Source: Nonomuraea rubra
GTDB taxonomy: Bacteria; Actinomycetota; Actinomycetes; Streptosporangiales; Streptosporangiaceae
Direction: 5' to 3'
Assembly: GCF_014207985.1 (NCBI RefSeq)
Contig: NZ_JACHMI010000001.1
Location: 10,771,001-10,835,000 of the forward strand
Length of the DNA: 64,000 nt
Part shown: piece by piece, positions 1 to 8,996 of the stretch
How the letters are laid out: each line of letters starts with the position of its first letter
Numbering within the stretch: the first letter of the stretch is position 1
Made by a program: the position numbers and the translations under genes
The notes under the pieces: model-generated
Told to the model about the DNA's origin: nothing
What the model saw: the letters and a program-made list of their open reading frames with translations, nothing else
The model's database searches: none

Positions 1-26
1 GGGACGTCGTCCCCCCCTGCCCGCCA

Positions 27-488
27 TCAGGTGTCGTCCTTCGGGCGGCGGGCCTCCGCGCCATCGCCGGGAAAGGGACCCTGCAGCTCGCGGGCGAGCC
101 GCGGATCGCTCCAGACCACCGCAGTGGACCGCCACGAGGTCAGCGCCCGGGCGAAGGGCAGCAGCTCTCCCGTGTCGGCGCCGGCGATCAGGTGGTTGAG
201 CAGCTCGCACACGCACTCATGCCGCTCCGTGTCGGGCAGCCAGGTCAGCCACGGAAGCTCCTCGGCCAGCGCCTCCTCCGCGAGGTCGCGGTTGCGGCGC
301 GCCACGATCGCGAGCGCTCGGGCTGCGATGCGCAGGCCGGCCGTCTCCGCCTCGAACCGTTCTGCACGCATCAAGATGAGGTTCTCGTCATCGCGCCGTT
401 CGAGGATGACGTCGGCGTTGTCAAGAGTGGGCAGAACCTCTGACGGTCCTCTGAGGAACGCGCTGTACGGAAAGCTCTTGGTGACCAT
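27..488 (-). CDS. Small hypothetical protein, possibly Phd/YefM-like antitoxin
   Basis: Protein of 153 residues with no signal peptide or membrane segment. The N-terminal half (a stretch around YSAFLRGPSEVLP, then two acidic/arginine-rich strands) resembles actinobacterial proteins annotated as prevent-host-death type antitoxins. I cannot confirm this from sequence alone, and no toxin gene is visible next to it inside the window. The C-terminal half is rich in Leu, Glu and Trp and unrecognised. A perfect inverted repeat lies 11-32 bases upstream of the start, as expected of a self-repressing small DNA-binding protein. The gene stands alone; the next gene on the same strand starts about 1.3 kb upstream. 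The coding call is fairly safe, the function is a guess. Confidence 0.6.
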   Translation of the reverse strand: MVTKSFPYSAFLRGPSEVLPTLDNADVILERRDDENLILMRAERFEAETAGLRIAARALAIVARRNRDLAEEALAEELPWLTWLPDTERHECVCELLNHLIAGADTGELLPFARALTSWRSTAVVWSDPRLARELQGPFPGDGAEARRPKDDT

Positions 489-490
489 AC

Positions 491-526
491 CCAGCAGGAT
501 ATCTGAAGTAGTTCAGATATCGCTGG
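491..526. promoter_or_regulatory. Palindromic operator-like site upstream of the first gene
   Basis: Perfect 9-bp inverted repeat ATATCTGAA / TTCAGATAT separated by GTAG (499-520). It is flanked by a second outer pair, CCAGC (491-495) and GCTGG (522-526). It sits just upstream of the start codon at 488 on the minus strand, in the promoter/leader position, and it is AT-rich against a very GC-rich background. An autoregulatory operator is the simplest reading; a leader hairpin is the alternative. Confidence 0.55.
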
Positions 527-584
527 GTCTGCGAGCTGACCGAACCTTCGACCTGTGATGGGCGCGCCGGGCGCGCTGTGAGGT

Positions 585-1757
585 TCAGGTCTCGCGTTGG
601 GGGCGGTAGTCGTCCTCGGTGAGCCCGAACGTCCAGGCCACGCCCTCCCGCGCCCGCCGGACCCACGGTGGCACCCGCAGGAAGTAGGTGCGGCTGGTGC
701 CGTCGGGCTCGGGGGTGGAGTTGACCACCTCCACCATGGCCAGCGGCTCGTCGTCGGGCAGCTCGATCCGCCACAGCACGCCGGTCTCGTCGGAGTGGAC
801 CGGCTGGGCGCCCGACTCGGCCAGGTAGCGGTCGAGGCCGAAGTGCTCCAGCATGGCGCGGCGCAGCTCGGTGTTCGCCTCGGAACGGATGCGCTCGGGG
901 GTGAGGACGGTCATCGTGGCGCCGAACTCGGGCGGGACGGGCATGCCGTGCCAGGCGTGCAGGGCGAACCCGTCGGCGTACGACAGGGCGGGGCCGTCGG
1001 CGCGGTGCGGCCGGCCGAGGTCGTCGAGGTGCAGCTCGATGGGGCGTCCGGTGATGATGGCGAGCCGCTCGTACGGCCACCACCAGCCCGCCCGCTCCGC
1101 CACCCGCTTGAGCCCGCCGAGCCCGTCAACCCCGCCGAGCCCGTCGAACGCCGACAGCCAGGGTGCGTCGTGCTGGCCGAGCACGGCGTCGAGCGTCACG
1201 TTCCGCAGGCTCTCGCCGAACCGCTCGGCCGCCAGGTCGGTGTCCGTGCCGAGGGCCGTGTCGAGGGCGGCGCCCCGGTCGGCGATGGCGCGGCGGAGGT
1301 CGCTGACCAGCCGTTCGGCCTGCGGCCACAGCCGGCCGCCCGTCTCGGCCCAGAGCTGCGCCCAGCCGGCATGGCCCAGCCGGGCGTACGCGGCCGCCCT
1401 GGCCCGCTCCCACGGCCCGGTGCGCACGGCGTCACGCACCGACCGCCCGGGGTCCAGGCTCCCCAATCTCCGCCCGTCCGTCAGGAGCCCGTCAAACCCG
1501 AGCCCGTCCGTCAGGAGCCCGCCGAGCCCGCGCCCCAGCCCGTCCCGCAGCAGCCCTGCCCGCTCCAGCCCCGCGCGCACCGTCTCACCGCCGGTCAGCC
1601 ACGCCGCCACGACCGCGCCCGCCAGGGGTGACGGCAGCACCAGCACCCGCTCGGGCTCGGCCAGCCCCGCCTCACGGTACGCCTGCCGCACAGCCTCCTC
1701 GGCGCCCTCGGCGTGCCCGGTCGCGACGGTGACCTGCTCCCACGTCAAGGTCGCCAT
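585..1757 (-). CDS. DUF6745 domain-containing protein
   Basis: 390-residue soluble protein. The reading frame is open further upstream, but the ATG at 1757 is chosen because it overlaps the stop of the preceding gene as ATGA, a typical translational coupling. The C-terminal half has the DUF6745 signature: a Trp-rich stretch (WWWPYERLAIITGRP) near residue 225, then a conserved HLDDLGRPHRADGPALSY-like segment and HAWHGMPVPP. The middle carries an in-frame 30-bp direct repeat (about 1472-1521) that gives two GLLTDG copies. The biochemical role of DUF6745 is unknown. The coupled upstream gene is probably its partner. Confidence 0.75.
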   Translation of the reverse strand: MATLTWEQVTVATGHAEGAEEAVRQAYREAGLAEPERVLVLPSPLAGAVVAAWLTGGETVRAGLERAGLLRDGLGRGLGGLLTDGLGFDGLLTDGRRLGSLDPGRSVRDAVRTGPWERARAAAYARLGHAGWAQLWAETGGRLWPQAERLVSDLRRAIADRGAALDTALGTDTDLAAERFGESLRNVTLDAVLGQHDAPWLSAFDGLGGVDGLGGLKRVAERAGWWWPYERLAIITGRPIELHLDDLGRPHRADGPALSYADGFALHAWHGMPVPPEFGATMTVLTPERIRSEANTELRRAMLEHFGLDRYLAESGAQPVHSDETGVLWRIELPDDEPLAMVEVVNSTPEPDGTSRTYFLRVPPWVRRAREGVAWTFGLTEDDYRPQRET

Positions 1758-2053
1758 CAGTCGGCCACCACCCGGTGGGAGCCCGGCACGTACTCGCGCT
1801 GCCGCACCACGCGGTACCAGCCCTTCGGCAGCGAGATCGCGTCGTGCTCCTCGTGCACGAGCCTGCCGCCCTCGGGCAGGTGCAGGAAGCCGCGCGACAG
1901 CGTGCCGGGGCCGGGGATGGCGTGGCAGTGCCCGGTGGCCTCGCCGTGCGCCAGCACCAGCCGCCCGCGGGCGTCGCGCGGCTGGGGCCGCAGCCCGCCG
2001 GGAACGGCCGCCTCGGGCATGGGCACGATCAGGATGTCGCCCTGTCGGTACAT
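1757..2053 (-). CDS. Small conserved protein coupled to the DUF6745 gene
   Basis: 98 residues. The start at 2053 (MYRQGDILIVP) is preferred over an upstream ATG because GGAGG lies 8 bases before it. The protein is short and beta-rich, with a central HGEATGHCHAI segment (His, Cys, His) followed by a proline/glycine stretch and a C-terminal KGWYRVVRQREY motif. No signal peptide or membrane helix is visible. Its stop codon overlaps the ATG of the DUF6745 gene, so the two proteins are probably made in fixed proportion. I do not recognise a characterised family. The conserved His/Cys cluster could bind metal, but that is speculation. Confidence 0.7.
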   Translation of the reverse strand: MYRQGDILIVPMPEAAVPGGLRPQPRDARGRLVLAHGEATGHCHAIPGPGTLSRGFLHLPEGGRLVHEEHDAISLPKGWYRVVRQREYVPGSHRVVAD

Positions 2054-2128
2054 CGACCAAACCTCCATCGATCGGGGGGATGATCGGAAACTAGCGACAG
2101 GCACCGACAGAAACAGGGTGTCCGTCGC

Positions 2129-2199
2129 TCAGCGCTCGCCGCAGATCGCGTGACCGCCGACCCCGCAACAGGCCGTTCAACGCTCGTCGCGGATCGCGT
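2129..2199. repeat. Duplicated 3' end of the DUF4434 gene
   Basis: The last 22 bases before and including the stop of the DUF4434 gene (2178-2199) recur 48 bases further downstream (2130-2151) with three mismatches. On the minus strand the copy reads A-I-C-G-E-R-stop, against A-I-R-D-E-R-stop in the gene. This looks like a short tandem duplication of a gene end that has begun to diverge. Confidence 0.6.
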
Positions 2200-3739
2200 A
2201 GCCGCTGGTACTGGAGTGGCCGGCCGCGTTCGTGGCCGTGACGGAGGTCCACGGCCAGGCGTACGGAACCCAGGCGGATTCGAGCCGCCCCCGCGCATAA
2301 GCCTCCTGCGCGACCACGTCCCCGCCGGGCTCGAACCGCAGCGTGCCGCCCCGCAGGTGGTATCCCTCGACGAGCACCCCGGGCCGCCCGCCGCGCTTCT
2401 CAGCCCGCGCGCTGACGATGATCGGCTGCTGCCACCCAGCCGCGATGTCGTCGGCGAGCGACGGCGTGTCGTAGCGGGCCTGGCAGGTGAAGAACGGATC
2501 CCACCCGTACGAGATGATCTTGACAGGATGCGGCCCCGACGCCATCACCTGCTGGTCGAGCCGGGCCTTCGTGGTACGCCCGCGGTGCGGCAGCGGGTCG
2601 GTCCGCCCGCACTCGCCCTCGGCCGGCGTCGGCTCGAACCCCTCGACGTTCACCCACAGCTCGACCCCGCGCGGCACCCGCCTGGCGGCCGCCTCCACGT
2701 ACGCGCTGGTGGGCCCGTAGTACGCCTGCGCGTTGGACACGTCCCCCACTACCGGCACCAGCCGAGGCGCCACCCTGGCGTCGCCCTCCTGCGGCCCGTG
2801 CACCGGCACCTTGCCCGTGCCGCGCCCGTCCTGCACGGCGACCGCCATGGGCGCGCCGGCCCGGGTGCCCGCGATATCCGCCAGCCCCTTCTCGACCTGC
2901 GACGGCGGGAAGCCGCGGCCCCGGCGCGCGTCGATGTACGGGCTGACCACGATCTTCTTGCCCGGCAGCGCGGCGGCGACCACGGCGTGCTGGGCGGCGT
3001 ACAGGGAGATGATCGGATCCTGCTCCGCCCGCGCCCGCATGGCCAGCTCGAACGACTGGTACACCCCGCCGAACGCCGTCAGCCCCGCGAAGCGTGCCCG
3101 GTAGTCGGCCAGCACCCGGGCGGTGAACGTGTTGAGCGCGGCGGTGTGGGCGGCGTCGGGCTCCCACGGCTTGTCCTCGCGCTGCGAGGCGGCGGGCAGG
3201 CCGGGGAAGACGGTCATGCCGTACGCGCTCGCCTCCCGCATCAGGTTGCCCAGCCCGTCGCCGTCGGTGGCGACGAGCACGAGGTCGTGATCGGCGGCGG
3301 CGCACGACCCGGCCAGCGTGAGCCGGTAGAAGGTCCGCCCGCCGCTGCCGATCCGCCGGTCGATGCCAGGGCAGCGCAGCATGCCCTGCCCGAACTCCTC
3401 GCTGGTCACGTACGTGTAGACCTGGCGGACGCGCACGCCTGGCACCTCGGCGCAGGGCCGGCCGTCCACGAGGCAGGCGGGGAAATCGGGGTCCTGCCGC
3501 GCGTCGAACCGGGGCCCGAACGTGATCAGCGTGTCGCCGCCGATCGCGTGGACGGCCTCGACCATGCGCTGCGTGACGCACTGGTCGGCGCGCGGGATCA
3601 CCCAGTAGCCGGTGACCGCGTACGGGGCCACGACCCGGGTGTCGCGCGGCGGGCACCCCTCCGGCTCGGGCGGCTCGTCGGGGATGACCATGCCCACCAC
3701 GAAGGCGACCGCCACGATCAGCCACAGGACCCGGTGCAC
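2177..3739 (-). CDS. DUF4434 domain-containing secreted or membrane-anchored protein
   Basis: 520 residues with an N-terminal hydrophobic segment (LWLIVAVAFVVGMVI, residues 5-19) that should act as a signal anchor or signal peptide. The rest is predicted outside the membrane and fits DUF4434, a TIM-barrel family distantly related to glycoside hydrolases. Visible elements are GYWVIPRADQCVTQRMVEAV near the start of the domain, a GLTAFGGVYQSFEL segment in the middle, and KIISYGWDPFFTC toward the end. Several Cys residues could form disulfides in an exported protein. A GTG start at 3739 is preceded by AAGGGG. Substrate unknown. The gene is divergent from the SDR that follows. Confidence 0.75.
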   Translation of the reverse strand: MHRVLWLIVAVAFVVGMVIPDEPPEPEGCPPRDTRVVAPYAVTGYWVIPRADQCVTQRMVEAVHAIGGDTLITFGPRFDARQDPDFPACLVDGRPCAEVPGVRVRQVYTYVTSEEFGQGMLRCPGIDRRIGSGGRTFYRLTLAGSCAAADHDLVLVATDGDGLGNLMREASAYGMTVFPGLPAASQREDKPWEPDAAHTAALNTFTARVLADYRARFAGLTAFGGVYQSFELAMRARAEQDPIISLYAAQHAVVAAALPGKKIVVSPYIDARRGRGFPPSQVEKGLADIAGTRAGAPMAVAVQDGRGTGKVPVHGPQEGDARVAPRLVPVVGDVSNAQAYYGPTSAYVEAAARRVPRGVELWVNVEGFEPTPAEGECGRTDPLPHRGRTTKARLDQQVMASGPHPVKIISYGWDPFFTCQARYDTPSLADDIAAGWQQPIIVSARAEKRGGRPGVLVEGYHLRGGTLRFEPGGDVVAQEAYARGRLESAWVPYAWPWTSVTATNAAGHSSTSGYAIRDER

Positions 3740-3822
3740 TCACACCCCTTCCACACGCGGCCTCCAGCCTACGCGGCGACCCCGGCGCGGACCGTCACGA
3801 TCCTGTCGCGGAGAATGACATC

Positions 3823-4647
3823 ATGCGTATCGATCTCAGCGGCAGGACCGCGCTGGTCACGGGCTCGACCCAGGGAATCGGAGCGGCCATCGCCACCGGG
3901 CTGGCCCGGGCGGGGGCGCGCGTGGGCGTCAACGGCCGCGGCGAGGGCTCGGTGGCGGCGGCCATCGAGCGGATGGACGACGAGCGCATCGAGGCCGAGC
4001 GGGCGGCCGGGGAGCGGCTGCACTACGACCTCGTCGCGGCGCCGGGCGACGTCTCGACGGTGGAGGGCTGCGAGCGGGTCGCGCAGATGCTCCCGCACGT
4101 GGACATCCTGGTGAACAACCTGGGCATCTTCGGCGCCAAGCCCGCGCTGGAGATCGACGACGCCGAGTGGCGGCGCTACTTCGAGGTGAACGTGCTGGCC
4201 GCGGTCCGGCTGACGCGCGCGTACCTGCCGGGGATGCGGGAGCGCGGCTGGGGGCGGATCCAGTACATCGCCAGCGACTCCGCCGTCGCCATCCCGCACG
4301 AGATGATCCACTACGGCATGTCGAAGACCGCGCTGCTGGCGGTCTCGCGGGGGTTCGCCAAGGAGGCGGCGGGCAGCGGCGTCACGATCAACTCGGTGAT
4401 CGCCGGGCCGACGCACACCGGGGGCGTGGAGGACTTCGTCTACCAGCTCGTGGACAGGGAGCTGCCGTGGGAGGAGGCGCAGCGGGAGTTCATGCGGCTG
4501 CACCGCCCGCAGTCGCTGCTCCAGCGCCTGATCGAGCCCGAGGAGATCGCGAACCTGGTGGTCTACCTGAGCTCTCCCCTCGCCTCCGCGACGACGGGCG
4601 CGGCGGTGCGGGTGGACGGCGGGTACGTCGACTCGATCCTCCCCTGA
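3823..4647 (+). CDS. SDR family oxidoreductase
   Basis: 274-residue classical short-chain dehydrogenase/reductase. The Rossmann nucleotide-binding motif TGSTQGIG lies at residues 13-20, the NNLG motif follows in mid-protein, and the catalytic Ser (IASDSAV) and Tyr-X3-Lys (HYGMSK) are all present, so the enzyme should be active. The C-terminal VRVDGGY is typical of the 3-oxoacyl-ACP reductase-like subgroup. Substrate cannot be assigned. It ends 122 bases before the glycerol-type transporter operon and may have its own promoter. It could reduce or oxidise a polyol brought in by that transporter, but nothing in the sequence proves this. Confidence 0.85.
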   Translation: MRIDLSGRTALVTGSTQGIGAAIATGLARAGARVGVNGRGEGSVAAAIERMDDERIEAERAAGERLHYDLVAAPGDVSTVEGCERVAQMLPHVDILVNNLGIFGAKPALEIDDAEWRRYFEVNVLAAVRLTRAYLPGMRERGWGRIQYIASDSAVAIPHEMIHYGMSKTALLAVSRGFAKEAAGSGVTINSVIAGPTHTGGVEDFVYQLVDRELPWEEAQREFMRLHRPQSLLQRLIEPEEIANLVVYLSSPLASATTGAAVRVDGGYVDSILP

Positions 4648-4769
4648 CCAGGGCCTACAGAAATGCGCTGACAACAAACGCACCATAGTCAACAGGTGCC
4701 TCACAAGCACTCTTTGCAGGCCCATACAGATCATGTTAGAAGGGAGGGAAGCAGAGAGGACCGGGCACA

Positions 4770-5861
4770 GTGACGGTGATTCTCGACGGCATCTCCGTAC
4801 GGCAGCACGGAGAGACCTGGCTCAACGACATAAACCTCGAATTATCCGATGGATTGACCACCCTCATCGGCCCGATGACGGCGGGAAAGACGACCTTGAT
4901 GCGCGTCGTCGCCGGTTTGCTGACGCCCGATTCAGGGCGGGTGCTGGTCAACGGGAAAGATGTCACGAAAATCTCGGTGCGAAAACGTTCGGTCGCTTTC
5001 GTCTATCAGCAATTCATCAATTATCCCTCGCTGACCGTCTACGAGAACATCGCCTCCCCGCTCCGCCTCGACCCCCGCTTCCGCCGTGACGGCCTGGACC
5101 GGCGGGTCCGCGAGGTGGCCGAGCTGATGGGCCTGGCCGGCCTGCTGGAGCGCCGGCCGTCCGAGCTGTCGGGCGGCCAGCAGCAGCGCACCGCCATCGC
5201 CCGCGCCCTGGCCCGCCCCGTGGACGTGCTGCTGCTCGACGAGCCCCTCGCCAACCTGGACTTCAAGCTGCGCGAGCAGTTGCGCGCGGACCTGAAGGCG
5301 ATGTTCGCCGGCTCCTCCGGCGTGGTGCTCTACTCCACCGCCGACCCGAACGAGGCGCTGACATTCGCCGCGCCGACCGTGGTGCTGGGCGAGGGCAGGG
5401 TGCGGCAGGTCGGCGACGTCGCCGACATGTACGCGCACCCGCCCACCCTCGCCGTGGCGGCCACGCTCAGCGACCCGCCGCTCAACCTGCTGCCCGGCGT
5501 CGTCCGCGACGGCCGGATCGAGCTGCTCGGCACGTCGTTCCCGGCTCCCCGCGCCCACTCCGCCGGCCACACGGTCATGCTCGGCGTGCGCCCGCACCAG
5601 GTGACGATCGAGCGCGGGAGCCCGGGCGCGCTGGAGCTGCCGGCCGAGATCAGGCTCGCGGAGGTGACGGGCAGCGCGACGTTCCTGCACCTGCTCCTGG
5701 AGGGTGGCCGCCACCTGGTCGCCCACCTGCCGGGCACCCAGCTCTTCACGCCCGGCGAGCCCACGGTCGCGTACGTGGACCCCTCCCACGTGTTCGTCTT
5801 CGACGAGGCCGGGGGCCGCCTGCTCGCCACCAGCGCCGCGGAGGTGGACCTGCATGGCTGA
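4770..5861 (+). CDS. ABC transporter ATP-binding protein 1, glycerol-type importer (GlpS-like)
   Basis: 363 residues, first gene of a six-gene importer operon. Walker A is GPMTAGKT (34-41), the signature is canonical LSGGQQQR, Walker B is VLLLDEPLANLD, and a C-terminal TOBE-like domain follows. The H-loop is abnormal: where a THD-x-x-EA histidine is expected the protein reads YSTADPNEA, so the switch histidine is missing. The partner ATPase keeps the His but lacks a proper signature. Gene order and the DUF2160 gene match the rhizobial glycerol importer glpSTPQ(U)V (family knowledge). GTG start at 4770 with AGAGAGGA upstream. Codons in the first 250 bases are less GC-biased than in neighbouring genes. 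Confidence 0.8.
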   Translation: MTVILDGISVRQHGETWLNDINLELSDGLTTLIGPMTAGKTTLMRVVAGLLTPDSGRVLVNGKDVTKISVRKRSVAFVYQQFINYPSLTVYENIASPLRLDPRFRRDGLDRRVREVAELMGLAGLLERRPSELSGGQQQRTAIARALARPVDVLLLDEPLANLDFKLREQLRADLKAMFAGSSGVVLYSTADPNEALTFAAPTVVLGEGRVRQVGDVADMYAHPPTLAVAATLSDPPLNLLPGVVRDGRIELLGTSFPAPRAHSAGHTVMLGVRPHQVTIERGSPGALELPAEIRLAEVTGSATFLHLLLEGGRHLVAHLPGTQLFTPGEPTVAYVDPSHVFVFDEAGGRLLATSAAEVDLHG

Positions 5862-6944
5862 CATCCGGCTGGAGGGCGTGGGCCACAGCTACGACGGCGG
5901 CCGCACGTGGGCGCTCAAGCCGATGACGTGGACCTGGCGCAGCGCGCGGGCGTACGCGCTGCTGGGCCCCAGCGGCTGCGGCAAGACGACGCTGCTGAAC
6001 ATCATCTCCGGCCTGATCACGCCCACCGAGGGCCGCGTCTTCTTCGACGACCGCGACGTCACCGGCGTGCCCACCGCGGGCCGCAACATCGCGCAGGTCT
6101 TCCAGTTCCCCGTCCTGTACGAGGAGATGTCCGTCTACGACAACCTCGCCTTCCCCCTCAGGAACAGGAAGGTGCCCAAGCAGGAGGTGGACCGGCGGGT
6201 CCGCCAGGTCTCCCGGCTCCTCGGCCTCGACCAGGTGCTGGGCCGCAGGTCGCGCAGGCTGGACGCGGGCCGCCAGCAGATCGTCAGCCTGGGCCGCGGC
6301 CTGGTCCGCTCCCAGGTCGCCGCCGTCCTGCTCGACGAGCCGCTGACCGTGGTGGACCCGGCGCTGAAGTGGACGCTGCGCAGCAAGCTCAAGGAGATCC
6401 ACCGCGACACCGGGCACACGCTGGTCTACGTCACCCACGACCAGACGGAGGCGCTGACGTTCGCCGACGAGGTGGTGGTGCTCAACGAGGGGGCGATCGT
6501 GCAGGCCGGCGAGCCGTCGGAGCTGTTCCTGTCGCCGGCGCACGAGTTCGTCGGCCACTTCATCGGCTCGCCCGGGATGAACATGCTGCCCGCCGAGGTC
6601 GCCGGCGGGATCGTGCGCGTCGGGGACGAGGACGTGGGCACGGCCGGGGAGCCGCTGCCTCCGGGGCCCGTACGCATCGGGGTGCGGCCCGAGTTCGTGC
6701 GCATCGCCCCGGCCGGCACCTCCCCCGGCGTGCCCGCCCGGGTGACCGGGATCGACCGCATGGGCGCGTACGACCTGGTCCACGCCGTCGTCGGCGAGCA
6801 CCCGCTGATCGCCAAGACCGAGGCGGGCTCCTCCTACCGGCCCGGCGCGGTCGAGTTCCTGCACTTCCCCGCCGACCGCACGTTCCTGTTCCGCGACGAG
6901 GTCAGGTGCGGCTCCCTCGCGCCGCTGAACGGAAGGGGCCAGGC

Positions 6945-6948
<4 letters not shown>
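5854..6948 (+). CDS. ABC transporter ATP-binding protein 2, glycerol-type importer (GlpT-like)
   Basis: 364 residues. The ATG at 5854 overlaps the previous stop by 8 bases; the frame is open upstream, but that extension is a shadow of the preceding gene. Walker A is GPSGCGKTT, Walker B is AAVLLDEPLTVVDP and the H-loop is intact (YVTHDQTEAL). The signature motif is degenerate: LSGGQ is replaced by LDAGRQQ. Together with the first ATPase this should give a heterodimer with one complete and one degenerate ATP site. A C-terminal regulatory (TOBE/OB) region follows. It energises the permease pair encoded directly downstream (GTGA overlap). Confidence 0.82.
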
Positions 6949-7886
<938 letters not shown>

Positions 7887-7891
7887 GCGAG

Positions 7892-8701
<810 letters not shown>

Positions 8702-8703
8702 CG

Positions 8704-8979
8704 ATGTTCGACTGGATGGTCTGGACCGTCCCCACGGCCCTGGTGTTCGCCGGGCTGGCTCTCCTGCTGGTCGTCATGGCGGTCTGGGCGCATTTCTCCC
8801 CGCCCGTGGCCAGGCGCGGTTTCCTGCGCATCGAGACCGACCGCGGCGACCGGCTCTACATCGGCCTGATCAGCGCCGCCGTCGTGCTGGCCGGCTGGAT
8901 CGCGATCACCGACCTGTCCATGTGGCTCGCGCTCGGCTGCGCGCTGCTGGTGGCGGTGGTGATCGGTATATGGGGTTAA
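8704..8979 (+). CDS. DUF2160 small membrane protein of the glycerol-type importer
   Basis: 91 residues with two to three transmembrane segments: residues about 10-28, 50-66 and 70-90, the last two nearly continuous. A basic loop (ARRGFLRIETDRGDR) lies between the first two. This matches DUF2160, a family known almost only as an accessory gene within glycerol ABC-transporter operons of proteobacteria. Its role in transport is not established. It lies between the permeases and the binding protein, separated by 2 and 17 bases, so it is clearly part of the transcript. Its presence is the strongest argument that this importer belongs to the glycerol group and is not a maltose or sn-glycerol-3-phosphate system. 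Confidence 0.8.
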   Translation: MFDWMVWTVPTALVFAGLALLLVVMAVWAHFSPPVARRGFLRIETDRGDRLYIGLISAAVVLAGWIAITDLSMWLALGCALLVAVVIGIWG

Positions 8980-8996
8980 CAGAAGAGGAGCAGGCG

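Noticed and set aside
1758..2060. N-terminal extension of the DUF6745 frame beyond the ATG at 1757
   Set aside because: It overlaps the upstream gene out of frame and has an Arg/Ala-rich composition. The ATGA overlap marks the real start.
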